Below, piece after piece: positions 23,623-35,102 of a DNA stretch of 64,000 nucleotides. Within the stretch, counting starts at the first letter, position 1. Each line of letters starts with the position of its first letter. Source of the DNA: Acephala macrosclerotiorum (taxonomy: Eukaryota; Ascomycota; Leotiomycetes; Helotiales; Mollisiaceae); assembly GCA_014904845.1 (NCBI GenBank), contig MU119397.1:39810-103809 (forward strand). The letters are read 5' to 3'. The position numbers and the translations under genes were made by a program. The notes beneath the pieces are model-generated. The model worked only from the letters and a program-made list of their open reading frames with translations, searched no databases and was not told where the DNA came from.

Positions 23623-25721
23623 ATGGCACCCTTTTCGTCCGGTATGGCGAATGCAGTAGTGCACGACCTTCGTCTCGAGTCGAGAGACCTTGGCGGAAAC
23701 AATACAAGCATCGCACCCTCCCTGTCGCCCTCACAGGGGAATATACTACAAGTCTTGGCATGCACATTCTCAGCGATCAGCGTTGCGTCTGCCATGCTCG
23801 CTTTTCTCTGGTTCATCAAAATGCGACGGACGTTCAGACACGAGTAAGCATCATTCGGCCACTACCTCGATATGCAGTCCTAGTACTAACTTTTGACAGT
23901 CTCATCATGTTGCTGATCCAGAGTGACATGTTTAAAGCACTCTGGTTCATGATCTACCCAATTGTCGTCTTCACCCGAGGTCCTGTTCCTGACAACTCCA
24001 CTTTCTGCCAAGTCAATGGCTTCTTTGTCTCCTTGGGAATCGAAGCATCAGGTCAGTCTTGGTACCCTATATTTGTCAATCAGACCTAACCTACGTTAGA
24101 TTTTGCTGCACTTATGATCGCTATCCATACCGCCCTATATATATTCCGTCCGAGATCCTCCAGCGGCGAGGGAGGGCTGTTTCCATATCGTCATATAGCA
24201 TACACACTCTGGATTATCCTTCCCGTCCTCAGTGCCTCTCTTGCATTCATCAACAACCAGGAAGCGTATATCTCCGACGGAACCTACTGCTATCTTCCAG
24301 TACGGCCCTTCTGGTATCGACTGGCTCTGGCTTGGATTCCTCGTTACATCATTTTCATTTTTATTCTCGGTATATACGCGTCTATCTATTACTATGTACG
24401 GTACAAGTTCAACGGCTTCTCTAGGGATAGAGGAGCAAACTCAGGGACTATGCAACCCACAAGCACTGCAGGCGGGCCGACACAATCTGGTAAACGCACC
24501 GTCCCGCCTATACCAACACTGATCTCCCACGGCTTGATCCCAGAATCAAGACAAAGCTCGATGGCAGAGAACGAGGGTAGAAAACCTTCCATATCGACCA
24601 TAGAATCCAGTGGTCCCTTGAAATCGTCGCGAGTGGGGGCACATCGGTTCATATGGGGAAGTTTTTCGGCCGGCAATGGGTCTCCCCCTTCACCACCTTC
24701 CGAGCCCTCAAACGATGTTGATGTTGACTCCTTCACGGGGCCGTCTACACCGCGTCCACTACCACCAACCTCACCTCAGCCAATAACGCCTAGATCAGGG
24801 GGTTCAGAGGACACCAACGCTGTCCTTGCTTCTCGAGCGACATCTTGGCGAGATGGATTCGTGCGCAGGTTTTCGCCACATAATATGAGTGGGAACTCTA
24901 GCGGAAAGCACTCGATTGTTGATATCTTTGCCATCTTGCGCAACCATCCTGACTCTTCAAACGCCACTACACCTATATCACAATTGCAGCTTCTTAACTC
25001 ACAGGGACAGACATTCGCGGAAGCCGAAATGATTGGTACACGGGATAAGATTCGGCGTCAGCTGCGCTTCCTATTCATCTACCCTTTGGTCTACATCGGG
25101 ATGTGGATTCTGCCTTTCGTCTCGCACGTACTGCAATACGATGACAGATTCGCCACAGATCTTCCCTATGGATTGACTTGTGTGACGACGATCTGCATAT
25201 GCAGTCAAGCAGCAGTCGATTGCTGGCTATTCTCCACTCGTGAAAAGCCATGGCGACAGATCCCTGGAACAGATGGTAGTTTTTGGGCAAGTCTGAAATT
25301 ATGGTCTGGGTGGGGAGGAATGGGAAAACGCAGAGCGACTCATGGACCTGGTAAAACAAGGGAAGAGATGGTGAGAGAAGCCAGGGCAGCGTATCGGAGG
25401 CGTGATGAGGAATTGGCTCAACGGAGAAATCAGACAGACTCGGTTGCCACTGTTGGGGAACTTCCACGACGAGGAGAAAGGAGTTGGTGGGAGGCTGTTG
25501 GCGTGGATGGGGCCATGAGCCCCGTCAATGAAGAGATCTCAAATCCAATGGAAGATGTGGTGTCTCCTGGCACCGAAGAAGCACCTTCCGACGATACGAC
25601 GTTGAGAGATCCACGGGCCGAGAGGACGATCTTGTGGGGAGACGAGGGAGATACCTCCACGGATGCTATTGTTCATAATACTCCGACAAAGACGGAAACG
25701 GTGGGGAATCCAAGTACATAA
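23623..25721 (+). CDS. Git3/Gpr1-family G protein-coupled receptor
   Basis: Exons 23623-23843, 23900-24051 and 24100-25721 give 664 residues. The N-terminal half has the first five helices, with the family-typical GTYCYLPVRPFWYRLALAWIPRY before helix 5. A long serine/proline-rich third cytoplasmic loop follows (about residues 240-440), then helices 6 and 7 in the Gpr1 C-terminal domain (RDKIRRQLRFLFIYPLVYIG, then LPYGLTC). A charged cytoplasmic tail ends the protein. This family includes carbon-source receptors that signal through a G-alpha subunit to cAMP/protein kinase A, such as fungal GPR-4 and yeast Gpr1. The ligand is unknown here. Both introns are phase 2 with GTAAGC and GTCAGT donors and rejoin conserved helix sequence. 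Confidence 0.85.
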
Positions 25722-26375
25722 AGGAGGCATAGCATAAGACCGAAAGACACGAGACGGACGGGTTGATTTTAGCGGCATTGAAAAGGCGTTTTGGGAATTA
25801 AGCACGGGCCAGGTAAATACGGGACTCCACATGGGAAGGCGGTTGGCATTCAAGGTTCATGAGATATTCCGGTGTGTCTACGGACCCGGACAGCATTAAA
25901 TTTGGCGGGCGTTCATTGGCTTTGCATCATTCATATCAAGTCAGAGATGGAGTAAGGAAGAAGAGAGGTAAATGATTGTATATAATTGCCAGGGTTGTAA
26001 GTAGTAATGAGATGAATATTCAAAGTGCTTGTCGATTTCCATTCCTAGGGAATTTAATGTACGATATACAAAGGTTCAGGATGTCGGTTATGTGACAGGT
26101 GAGGTGTAATAGTTGGTTTTGACGGAAACATTAATGCTCAGGAAGGACTATTAACCTTTGAGCTGAGCAGACTTGAGATTCTGACAATCGTACAAACCTC
26201 AGGCATACTAAATCAATAATGAATTAAATATCGAAATATGGGCTGGACTTTCATCGCCCGATAATGTTCAGCAAGGCTGGGAAATTGAAATCGAGATGGG
26301 GCACCAAAATATCCTATGGATATTCGTAAAAATGTAAGATTTCCGTTATATATCTACACGGCTGCTATCAAATGC
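25722..26375. other. Convergent intergenic region
   Basis: This lies between the 3' ends of the receptor and transporter genes. It is AT-leaning, with no coding frame recognised; it should contain both 3' untranslated regions and polyadenylation signals. Confidence 0.5.
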
Positions 26376-28494
26376 TCATCCCTTCTTGTGCCCTAGTCCA
26401 GGTACCTTCAACGGGATTGTGATCAAGACGGTAATGATCGCCAGCACTGCAGCGAGGATGAACGTCGCTCTGAGGGAAGCTGAATACGCATTGATGACTT
26501 GTTGTCGAGCAACAGGGTCAATGTCTATGATCGCTTGGACAGATTCCCGAACCCGTCGTATAATCTATGTGAAGGTCAGCTCTCTCGAGGGGTGAGATGA
26601 AGGAGTGAAGGAGTCACCTACAACTTCTTTATTAGGACCAGTAACATTCTTATCCAGATTAGAAATAAGAAAATTCTGCAACACCAAACTACTCATCGCA
26701 ACACCCAGGATAAAACCCAAGGATTTCCATAACATAAGCGTGCTTGTAACAACAGCTTGTTCCGCTTGTTCAGACACGACAAGAACAGCCATGAATGTAG
26801 CTGGCATCATGAATCCCTGACCGATGCTTGATGGGATGATACACATGATGTACAACCAAGTCGGTAATCCTCGATACATTACCGACAGTGCGATACCTCC
26901 TAGGACTAGGAATAGACTGCCGGCGACCAACAGCCACTTGAGCCGTTTCGTCCATGTTATTAGGAAGCCTGTTACAAACCCGATGACTGATGCGACGACG
27001 GTTGGGACTATAGATAAATCAGTATGAGATTTAGACTATGGTTTGGGAGTAGAGGAGCCGAGTTCGTATTACTCGCGAGGAGCTCGGCTCTGAATGTCTC
27101 CTCAATTGAAGGGCAGAATTTCACGTACTGATGAGTCGGAGCCCGGAAGTCGTGGCACTTTCTAACAAGACGGCTTGGAAGTAAAGTGGGAGGTTAAAAG
27201 CTATGGCGTTGACGCAGATTGCTCCGATGGTGTTGGATATACAGGCATGATTGGGACCTTGACTTGGGTTTCTACCCAGATGAACTGGAAGAGAGATTGC
27301 AAAGATCACTAGGGATGAAATTATGAATGGATGTGACCATTCGAAAACGTTCTCGCCGAGATTCTAGTCTGGAAGTCAGCGAGCTTTCTCGATGTGCGGG
27401 GCTACGATACTGACGAGTCCAAGAATGAGGGAGGTAATTGCAGTTGTGAGTAACGCCGAACCCATGTAGTCAAATGTTTTCATTGCCTCCCAAAAGCTCT
27501 TTTCGACATTCGTCGCGATACCTAGCTCATCTGGAATCGTCCAAAGCGCAAGGCATAGACAGACAACCAGAAATGGCAATTGGATCCAGAACTCCCATTG
27601 CCAACCCCAGCTGTCAGCAATTGCACCACCCAGAGCAGCACCAGATGCACCACCGACGCCAAACACCACGTTCATATATGATTGGTAGGCTCCTCGGATG
27701 TCGATGGGCACTAGATCACTCATGATGATCGCACCTATTGCCATCATTCCACCAGCACCAAGTCCGCAGAATGCCCTCGCTACAATGAAGCTCGTTATGT
27801 TTCCAGCAAGAGCACACCATAATGTCCCGATGAGGAATATAACCACACTCCCAATGTACGGGCACTTCCTGCCAACAGCGTCCGATAGGCGCCCGAAGAG
27901 TGGTTGTATCGTGGTTGAGGTTAAGAGGAAGACTGTAGAGAGCCACGAAGCACTATTCGCGCCATGGAAATAGGAAGTAATGACTGGATGGCTGGAGACC
28001 ATGATCGCCCCGTCAAAGCATGAGACGAAGTATGAGATTGTAAGGCTGGCAAAAATCAACCAGAACTGAGGTTCGCTGACGCTGGCCAGATATCGGGATC
28101 TGGGGTAAGCCATGTCCTCGGTGTCCGTTTCTTCGTCGATACCAGCTCGGAAAATTGGATCAAAACTGTCTACCGATCTTTGTTTCCCATTCGTGCAGCG
28201 CTCTGCTTGATATTTTCGCCGACCAATATTCTGTTTTCGGGGACGGCGTAAATTGCCTTGGGCTTCTGGTTCCGTTCCATGGCCGATTGATTGTGCTCGT
28301 GTGAGAAAGTTGTCGAATTCGACATGATCGATATCGCTCTCGATTGACTCATCATCTTGTAGAGTAGAGTCTCCGGAATAGGACGAGGATAGATGATTGT
28401 GTTCTCCTGCGTTGATGTCGTCAAGGAGCGGCGTTTGTTCATTGACCCAATGTCCAAGACCGTGACGGTCTTTTGATACATCCTCCTCAACCAT
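26376..28494 (-). CDS. MFS transporter, DHA2 type (Vba/Fnx-like)
   Basis: Exons 28494-27415, 27363-27129, 27007-26622 and 26564-26376 give 629 residues. The body matches 14-helix drug:H+ antiporter family 2 proteins, closest to vacuolar basic amino acid transporters Vba and fission yeast Fnx1: SHPVITSYFHGANSASWLS, the loop motif GRLSDAVGRK, GAGGMMAIGAI, and SDLVPIDIRGAYQSYMNVVFGVGGA. The N-terminal cytosolic tail of about 110 residues carries EQTPLL (residues 19-24), a dileucine-type sorting signal that in fungi directs proteins to the vacuole. The probable role is proton-driven uptake of basic amino acids into the vacuole. The start is the second in-frame candidate; the longer frame begins with a non-ATG codon or less likely codons. 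The three introns are 51, 121 and 57 nt. Confidence 0.85.
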
Positions 28495-29336
28495 GGTGTT
28501 TGCACTCTGTGCAAAAAGACAACGAGAATACATTCGCAGAGGCCAAAAATTTCTGTGCCATTAAACTTCAGGGAAGATCGTTAATTTCAGTGTAGACATC
28601 GAGTCGTTCAAATGTCAACAGACCTGATATTGATCCCGGCTCAAATGTCTGCGGAAAGGCAATAGAAAGCAGATGAACGGACAGGAAGATAGCAATAAGA
28701 GAGAATAAGTTATATATGCAACTTGTCTCGAACGAGTAAGATGAGAGAAACAGACGGTGAGATGTAACAAGAGAGGAAACATAGAGCAAAGGAGCTCAAA
28801 AATAGAGCATGAAGGGCTACATGTTGTGGAAGAGGAACGAATGGCAAACGCTATTAGGCCATGACGATTAGCTTCGTGGCCTTTTGAGACCAAATTTGTG
28901 GGACTACACAAATCGATACTTGGTCTTCAGTGCTAGCGAGCAGGTTGAAAGATTTGGATTCGTGTTTCTGGATGGGTTTTGTCTGTTGTTGTGCCTCATT
29001 CCGATAGCTGCCGCGCGTCTCGGCACGGGCCATGCAGCCGTTATCGATAAGAGACCTTCAGGGGCACCTGCACGTCACTATCACGTGCTTGATGCAGATA
29101 TCAAAAAGAGACCAGGTTTCATGCTCGGAAGTGCATTGTGGGCGCAGACATCTTCAAAAATATACCTGTCGAGGACCAAAATCGGTCGTAAGTGTGGTAG
29201 AACGAGTCTTTGTACTGCTGAATCGTGTTAACAATTGCCACAACCTCTATTTTCGGCTTCCCGAATGCCCCCATTTTTGCGACCCTCATTTTATTCTCGA
29301 TGCCTTCAGTTGTGAACTGTTTTCTTGTTCTTCAAT
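28495..29336. other. Divergent promoter region
   Basis: It separates the divergent transporter and glutamine amidotransferase genes. Only short frames are seen. It probably holds both promoters. Confidence 0.5.
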
Positions 29337-30205
29337 ATGATCCCATCCCTCTCTCTCCCCAGCAGCTCAAACCCCCATTCAAATCTGCCTAAGATGCTTA
29401 AATTACCACTACGAATAGCCGTCCTGGAATGCGACACCCCAATGGAAGCCGTATCCTCCCGCTTCGGCGCTTACCCACGAATTTTCAGCACACTTCTCAA
29501 CAGCGCAGCAGATGCGCTCGAATACTCCGGTCTGTCATCTAAAGAAGGACTTGAAATCTCAGCTTGGGATATCGTTCATGGGGATAAGTATCCAGCGCTA
29601 GAGAATATCGATGCGATATTGATCACGGGGTCCAAGTTTACGGCCTATGATGATGATCCATGGATAGTGAGATTGGTGGAGTATACGAAGAAGATGTTGG
29701 AGCAGAGAAGGGTAAGGATCATAGGAGTATGTTTTGGGCATCAGATTGTGGGGCGGGCGATGGGGGTGAAGTTGGGGAGGATGGAGGGGTGGGAGGTGAG
29801 TGTTACGGCTATGGACTTGACGAAGAGAGGCCAGGAGATCTTCGGGAAGACTGCTTTGGTGAGTCGACTTTCTTCATGAGAAGTCGAAAAGACATGGGAC
29901 TGATGAGAGAATAGGTGGTGCACCAGATGCATAGAGATGTTGTCTTTGAGTATCCTGAAGGAGTCGAGGAGTTGGGGTACACCGAGAAGTGCAAAGTGCA
30001 GAGCATGTACATTGCTAAGAGGTTGATAACGGTTCAAGGTCACCCAGAGTTCAATGAGGATATAATGATGGAGATCTTGAAGGCAAGGCATGCAAATGGG
30101 CTGTTCAACAAGGAGATGTACGAAGATGGCACGAACAGGGCCGATAAGTACCATGATGGGGTGCTCATTGCACGGGCATTTTTGAAGTTCCTCCTAGAGG
30201 ACTGA
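29337..30205 (+). CDS. Class I glutamine amidotransferase-like protein
   Basis: Exons 29337-29858 and 29915-30205 (56-nt intron, phase 0) give 270 residues. The fold is a stand-alone class I glutamine amidotransferase: ILITGSKFTAYDDDPW, the nucleophile elbow GVCFGHQI (C132) and the catalytic pair in VQGHPEF (H217, E219). The triad is complete, so hydrolysis of glutamine or a gamma-glutamyl peptide is plausible; fungal relatives are largely uncharacterised and resemble plant gamma-glutamyl peptidases. No synthase domain is attached. Two ATGs are possible; 29394 (MLKLPLRIAVLECD) fits the family start better than 29337, which adds 19 low-complexity residues. Confidence 0.85.
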
Positions 30206-30759
30206 TTGGAATGAGGGTGGCATCCTGTATTGTTGCTGTACTTGAGCGTAGACCATCATGGAATAGACTAATCTGAGATTCTTTCGCCATTGTCCACAGA
30301 CCTGTGTGGAAGGCTTTTATAGTGAAAATGTCACACTGTGCAAGGGTGTCACTGGCATCGTTCATTTGAACTTGGGTATCGTCCGCCCGGATATCGAGAC
30401 CTCTGCGAGTCTTTGAGTTCTTGTGAGACACTGTAGCTTGCGCAAATGGCTTCAACGATTTCAGATCTCTGAATTGCCCTGGACCCTAGTACCACATGCG
30501 ACCTACATTCCTTAGGCTGGAAAGAACAAAAGAACGTTCAATGTGAGGTTTTATTAACCACAAATCTTCTTGTCGTGAATCTTGAATACCGAGTGGCCAA
30601 GAAAGAGCGGAAACCAAAAAGCACAATTACAGATCCAGACAACCCTCTAGATGAGGGGGAGGTAAACCAAAGAAAATCATTTTTTAAGAACAAGCACTGT
30701 ACAGGGCATGTTACATCGACAAACAATTACAAGGCGGTATCTTAACACACTCATGCCTC
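30206..30759. other. Convergent intergenic region
   Basis: No gene is recognised between the amidotransferase and nuclease 3' ends. Frames here are short and random-looking. Confidence 0.5.
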
Positions 30760-31849
30760 TCACAATTCCGGCTTCTTCTTTGCGGCCACAGCCTGCGCGA
30801 TAAGATCCAACCAGCGAGCGAGTCTATAGACGAGTTAGGTCCAGTAAATTTGCAAAACCACATTGCACTTACCTATACCCTGCTCTCGCAACCTGTAACT
30901 GAATGACTGGTACAGCAGCAGTGTAATAATCTCCATCCAGCTCCTGATCAGCCACTGCATCAACTCCGTTGGGTAGAACCGTCGTGCAGACAAAAGCATT
31001 AGCTTCCTCAGCCCATGCCAGGGAGGTCATCACTGGATCAGCAAGATCGATGCTATCAAGCCATGAAGCTGCCACGGGTTTGTAAATTCCAGTCGTAATA
31101 GCTGTGGTAAGAGCCTCTGCCCATTTCTCAGCGTAGGCCAGGGAGTAACCTCCCATCAATTTCTCTGGCATATTTGTGTCCCAAACATGATGGAGGTTGG
31201 TCTTCACACCGCCAAAAGTCACTAGCACTGTGTTGCCCCCAATATCAAGAGCTTCGTCGTGAAGAGGTTGATGGATGTCCCCAACGAACTTGAGAAATCC
31301 TCAGCTTGATACCTCTCCGGCTTTCAAGGGGAACTCACGTGAATGATAAACTAACTTCAAATTAGCAGTTTTGTCAAAAAACGTGAAGTTAAGCTTATAC
31401 CTTTGCGGCCATGTTCTGAATTCCCGCAGGTAGGGTCGTATCAAGAAGTTGGCTCGTCTACTATCATCAGCCATTGTCACCTAACTCCTGGCGGTGATCT
31501 CGCCCACATAATTTTGAATCGCTCCAACGACACAACCCTTCTCACCACAATCTCTCGAGTAAGTCACACCACAGGACGTCGGAGGATTGTCCTCTGCATC
31601 GATGAAATGAAACGGGGCCGAGAATCTCCCAGCAGCAGTATATCGAAACGAATCTGCCCATGTCGCAACACCTGCGAGATAAGAACTGGTCTCGTTATGC
31701 AAAAGTTTCTGGAATAAGTGTTTTGTCTCCGCTGCGACGAAGTTTGATGCGACATAAGCGACAGTCTCGTGGCCAAGTGAACCCCATGCTGCAATGGTGG
31801 GAACGAGTGTGGTGACAGCAGTAAGAGTAGTCAAAATTGCGAGCTTCAT
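30760..31849 (-). CDS. Secreted S1/P1-type zinc nuclease
   Basis: The proposed exons are 31849-31508, 31457-31401, 31354-31339, 31299-30873 and 30823-30760, totalling 301 residues, the usual family length. These enzymes cut single-stranded DNA and RNA using three zinc ions. A signal peptide (residues 1-21) precedes WGSLGHE, whose N-terminal Trp and His are zinc ligands. Other ligands are visible in WADSF, FHFID, GDIHQPLH and LHHVWD. The middle of the gene is awkward: a 16-nt exon (31339-31354) and a 39-nt intron are needed to join NMAAK to FLKFVGDIHQP, leaving a few extra residues relative to relatives. Either the splice prediction is slightly wrong there or the gene is slightly damaged. The last intron (30824-30872) is clear. 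Confidence 0.75.
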
Positions 31850-32311
31850 CTTGAAAACTATTGTGACATGAGAACTGAGATAAACTATTGAAGTTCAGAT
31901 GAACGCAAGGAGGGATGGGATGGAAGGATGAATTATCAAATAAAGCTGGATGATCGGGTAAACACAGTCTGATGCTGAACAGGTGAGACAAGTCGTGGTT
32001 GTTTTGATTGGCTCTTGTTGTCGGGTCGATCAAACGAGGGGCGGGAAGGCGCCAAGGACCAGCCTGTGGGACCAACCACGAGTGCACGTTTCAGTTGGGT
32101 CACGACCCAAGTATATTCAACACCTCTGTTGCAACCTAAGTTGCTCAAGAGTGAGCTATTCGACCTCCACGATTTGGACCTGTGAGAGAGGGTTAAGCTC
32201 CAACATCAGTCACATGGTAAGGAAGTGACATTTAAATCGTACATATTATTTGAGGGAATGTTCTTGTTACACTTCTATTTGTACATCAATCCTGCATCGT
32301 TGTTCTTTGTT
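31850..32311. other. Promoter of nuclease and 3' flank of atp25
   Basis: No coding frame is recognised. It lies upstream of the nuclease and downstream of atp25, both read leftward. Confidence 0.45.
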
Positions 32312-34531
32312 TTACAGACACCGCCGCCATAATGAGATCCACTCGCCTTTGGCTTCCGGGTCGGCGTTCGCATCTCGTTCAACGTGAGGGTCGGCCACCA
32401 GCAGACAAGCTTTCATAGCTTCACTGATTTCGCCAGTTAGCTCTATCGGCGGTTCCTCATGTTGAAGATCAACGCTCCAGGTTCGTAGAACAGTCATGCA
32501 ACCTTTTTGGTGTTTCGTTTGGGCGACATGGAATAGCATGAAAGCATACATAGATGCTGATTGAGGTTTGTTGTGACGAGGAGCCATTCTGAAAACATCC
32601 CAAAATTGTTGCCAGTGCTGTCGACTTGCATAGAGGTTCATAAGTCGCATCCTAGACTCGTCTCGGAAGAGGGGCATATCTAACAGCACCACAAGAGCAT
32701 GGAATCGAAGAGAGATAGGAGCCATCGGCACGCTAGGCAGATCGAACGTGTCTACTGGATCTGTATAGATCTTATGCTGTGGTACTTGTTCAAGCGGATC
32801 AGGCATCGTCAACTCTTGCAAGTCGACGAGAATATCTTCTGAAAGAATATCGAAACCTTGATCATGCATGGTTTGAACGATATCTGTGGCGCCTGCGAGG
32901 GCAGAGCGCGAAGCGCCGTGATAATTGCTCTGGTCTTTGGGTGGGCTGAGGATAGCACGGAGGAGACGTTTATAAGACGTCAGTGAAATCTTAACACCAG
33001 CAGCTCGAAGCTCCTCAAAAATTTCCAAGAGCCTTGCATGTTCGTAGCCAGGATGACCAAGGCTTTGGGCATAACAGTTCAGCCATATGAGAATTTCTGC
33101 CTCAAACTCCGACAAATAGATCGGAGATATTGTCTCGTAGAAATATGCGAGGAATTCAGTCGAAGTGCGATCCGAATCACCGGTGCCCAACATTTCAAGC
33201 GCTTCTTCCGCTGGGAGGCTCTCCAAATGTGTCTGAAGTATCTGTAACAAGAATGGTCTCCAACCATCGTCCTGTAGATGAGGCACATGCGGACTGACTC
33301 GAAGTATATCGTCCCAGACTTTCTCGTAGTACCCGGAGGCCAAATCTAAAATAGCAGCATCTCTGATTGATTGAAGATCAAAATCTTCGAATGGATTTGC
33401 TACTAATGGTTGGATGGTCGAAGGAGAGACTTGCTCTGTGCGGGCTCCCATGCCTGGGGTCAGGCGATGCGCTGATGTGTGGAGACCTCGACTTTGTCCA
33501 ACATTAGACGCAGGACCTTGGCTCGACAGATTGGTCGAAACTGGTAGGTATCGATGGGCCTCTTGACTAACTTCAGCAGTTTCATTCGATTTAGTAGCTT
33601 CAGCAGCTTCACCACTCTCAACCTCCTTGGCGGTTCCGCGCCTGAGTATACCAGTCCAAAGCTTTTCTAGATCGATTTCCTCTCTCTTTTCCTCCGTTAG
33701 CATTTGCACCACAATCCTTACACCTTCCGTCCTTCGGCCAAAGCCAACGAATTCTTCTGGTAATGGGGCGTATTCCTCCGCCTCTTCTGCTTCCTCCACT
33801 ACACCCATATCAACACAGACCCAGCCAGTCCGGACTCCGTCATCGGTGCTTTCATCAACAGCACTTCCCATAAGCTTTGCTCTTTTCGCCTTCCTCTTCA
33901 ATTTCAACTTCAGCTCATTCCTCCCTAACAGGCCATCTGCATCCGGCTTCAGTTTGTACGTACTTCTCAGCCATCGGCATAGACGGTCTGCAGATACGTG
34001 GAGATGCTTCTCGCTGCGTGCAGTGCCAATGAGCATTAGCAGGTTTGCCCCTAAAGCTGGCGGAGGATCGAGTTTTCGGAGGTCTAGCAACGTCAGATCG
34101 TCGAGACCAAGATCAATCGATGCTCGCTGCATCAACGGTGCTAGAATAGGGGGCGGATATTCTGGTAAGTCGGGTATTCGCTGTCGATCCGGCAAAGGCC
34201 TTGGAGCTCTCTGAGAAGAATCGACCTGCAGGTACCAGGGTATAGTAGATACTTGTGTGTCTACTCCCTCATCTACAGCAGCCTCGAGCTCCCTATTCGC
34301 ATCCTCTTCCTCGGCCACCTTCAAATCCTCATGTTCCTTGCCTCCTAAGCTTTCGACGTGTTGTGGTAGCTGCGAGGAGTATCTAAATTGTTGACTTTGG
34401 GTCGTACATCGTGAAAGTTTCGCAGGCTGTTGAATTCGAATTGAGGGACTAGCGATTGATGTGAAGCTTCGGAGTAGTGACAGTCGGCACCCAGCACATC
34501 CTGTCGCTCTCAGCGCCCTTCCCACAACCAT
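32312..34531 (-). CDS. atp25: Atp25, mitochondrial ATP synthase assembly factor
   Basis: This uninterrupted gene encodes 739 residues. Atp25 is cleaved in the mitochondrion: its C-terminal part stabilises the mRNA of ATP synthase subunit 9 and its N-terminal RsfS-like part helps assemble the subunit 9 ring. Visible here are an Arg/Ser-rich presequence (VVGRALRATGCAGC and on), an RsfS-type domain (roughly residues 135-290) with LTLLDLRKLDPPPALG, LMLIGTARSEKHLHVSADRLCRWLR and YKLKPDADGLLG, and a long helical C-terminal region. Internal sequence SRGLHTSAHRL near residue 360 resembles a second processing site, as expected if the two halves are separated. The start is ATG 34531, which begins the presequence; the frame upstream (to 34615) adds residues that do not look like a targeting signal. 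Confidence 0.88.
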   Translation of the reverse strand: MVVGRALRATGCAGCRLSLLRSFTSIASPSIRIQQPAKLSRCTTQSQQFRYSSQLPQHVESLGGKEHEDLKVAEEEDANRELEAAVDEGVDTQVSTIPWYLQVDSSQRAPRPLPDRQRIPDLPEYPPPILAPLMQRASIDLGLDDLTLLDLRKLDPPPALGANLLMLIGTARSEKHLHVSADRLCRWLRSTYKLKPDADGLLGRNELKLKLKRKAKRAKLMGSAVDESTDDGVRTGWVCVDMGVVEEAEEAEEYAPLPEEFVGFGRRTEGVRIVVQMLTEEKREEIDLEKLWTGILRRGTAKEVESGEAAEATKSNETAEVSQEAHRYLPVSTNLSSQGPASNVGQSRGLHTSAHRLTPGMGARTEQVSPSTIQPLVANPFEDFDLQSIRDAAILDLASGYYEKVWDDILRVSPHVPHLQDDGWRPFLLQILQTHLESLPAEEALEMLGTGDSDRTSTEFLAYFYETISPIYLSEFEAEILIWLNCYAQSLGHPGYEHARLLEIFEELRAAGVKISLTSYKRLLRAILSPPKDQSNYHGASRSALAGATDIVQTMHDQGFDILSEDILVDLQELTMPDPLEQVPQHKIYTDPVDTFDLPSVPMAPISLRFHALVVLLDMPLFRDESRMRLMNLYASRQHWQQFWDVFRMAPRHNKPQSASMYAFMLFHVAQTKHQKGCMTVLRTWSVDLQHEEPPIELTGEISEAMKACLLVADPHVERDANADPEAKGEWISLWRRCL

Positions 34532-35102
34532 TTTCGTGGATGTAGGATTGATCTGATGTTCGCGACAACCTATATGGAATCGAGAAAAATTCATAGGGTG
34601 GGCGAAATGTGACAAAAGCGAAGATCCCTTTCAACCTTGCAACGCTCAACATTCACAAATCAATTCATGCAACGGCGCATTTAGATGGACGACTTCCCCC
34701 GCAAGAACCAAGGAAGATGGTATTGGCATCTACAATCTCAGATTAGACTCCTGTATGAAGCCTCAACACCAGGCACGTGACTAGACATAGGAAAACATCC
34801 CGTCAATAGAATAATATCCCAGGCGTCTCTACCCAGCATATCGGGTAGATTCCGAAGGATTCATAGAATGAAATTGATGACTCTTCACCATGTCGGAGCG
34901 CTCTCGCAATATTCAGCAATTCTGCGGAGCTCCGATGATAACACCATCAGCCAAGCAAAGATGGGATGAAAAGTATTCATAAAAAGTCTATCGAGACGCG
35001 GTTTCCTATAAAGTAACGTTTTTGTCGTACTTCGGAACTTGATACTCTCAGGGAGGCGTTTTTTATTTCATCTTGCTGTACACATTTTACACACCGGTCA
35101 TC
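34532..35102. other. Divergent intergenic region
   Basis: It lies upstream of atp25 and the amidase relic. No gene or clear element is recognised. Confidence 0.45.
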
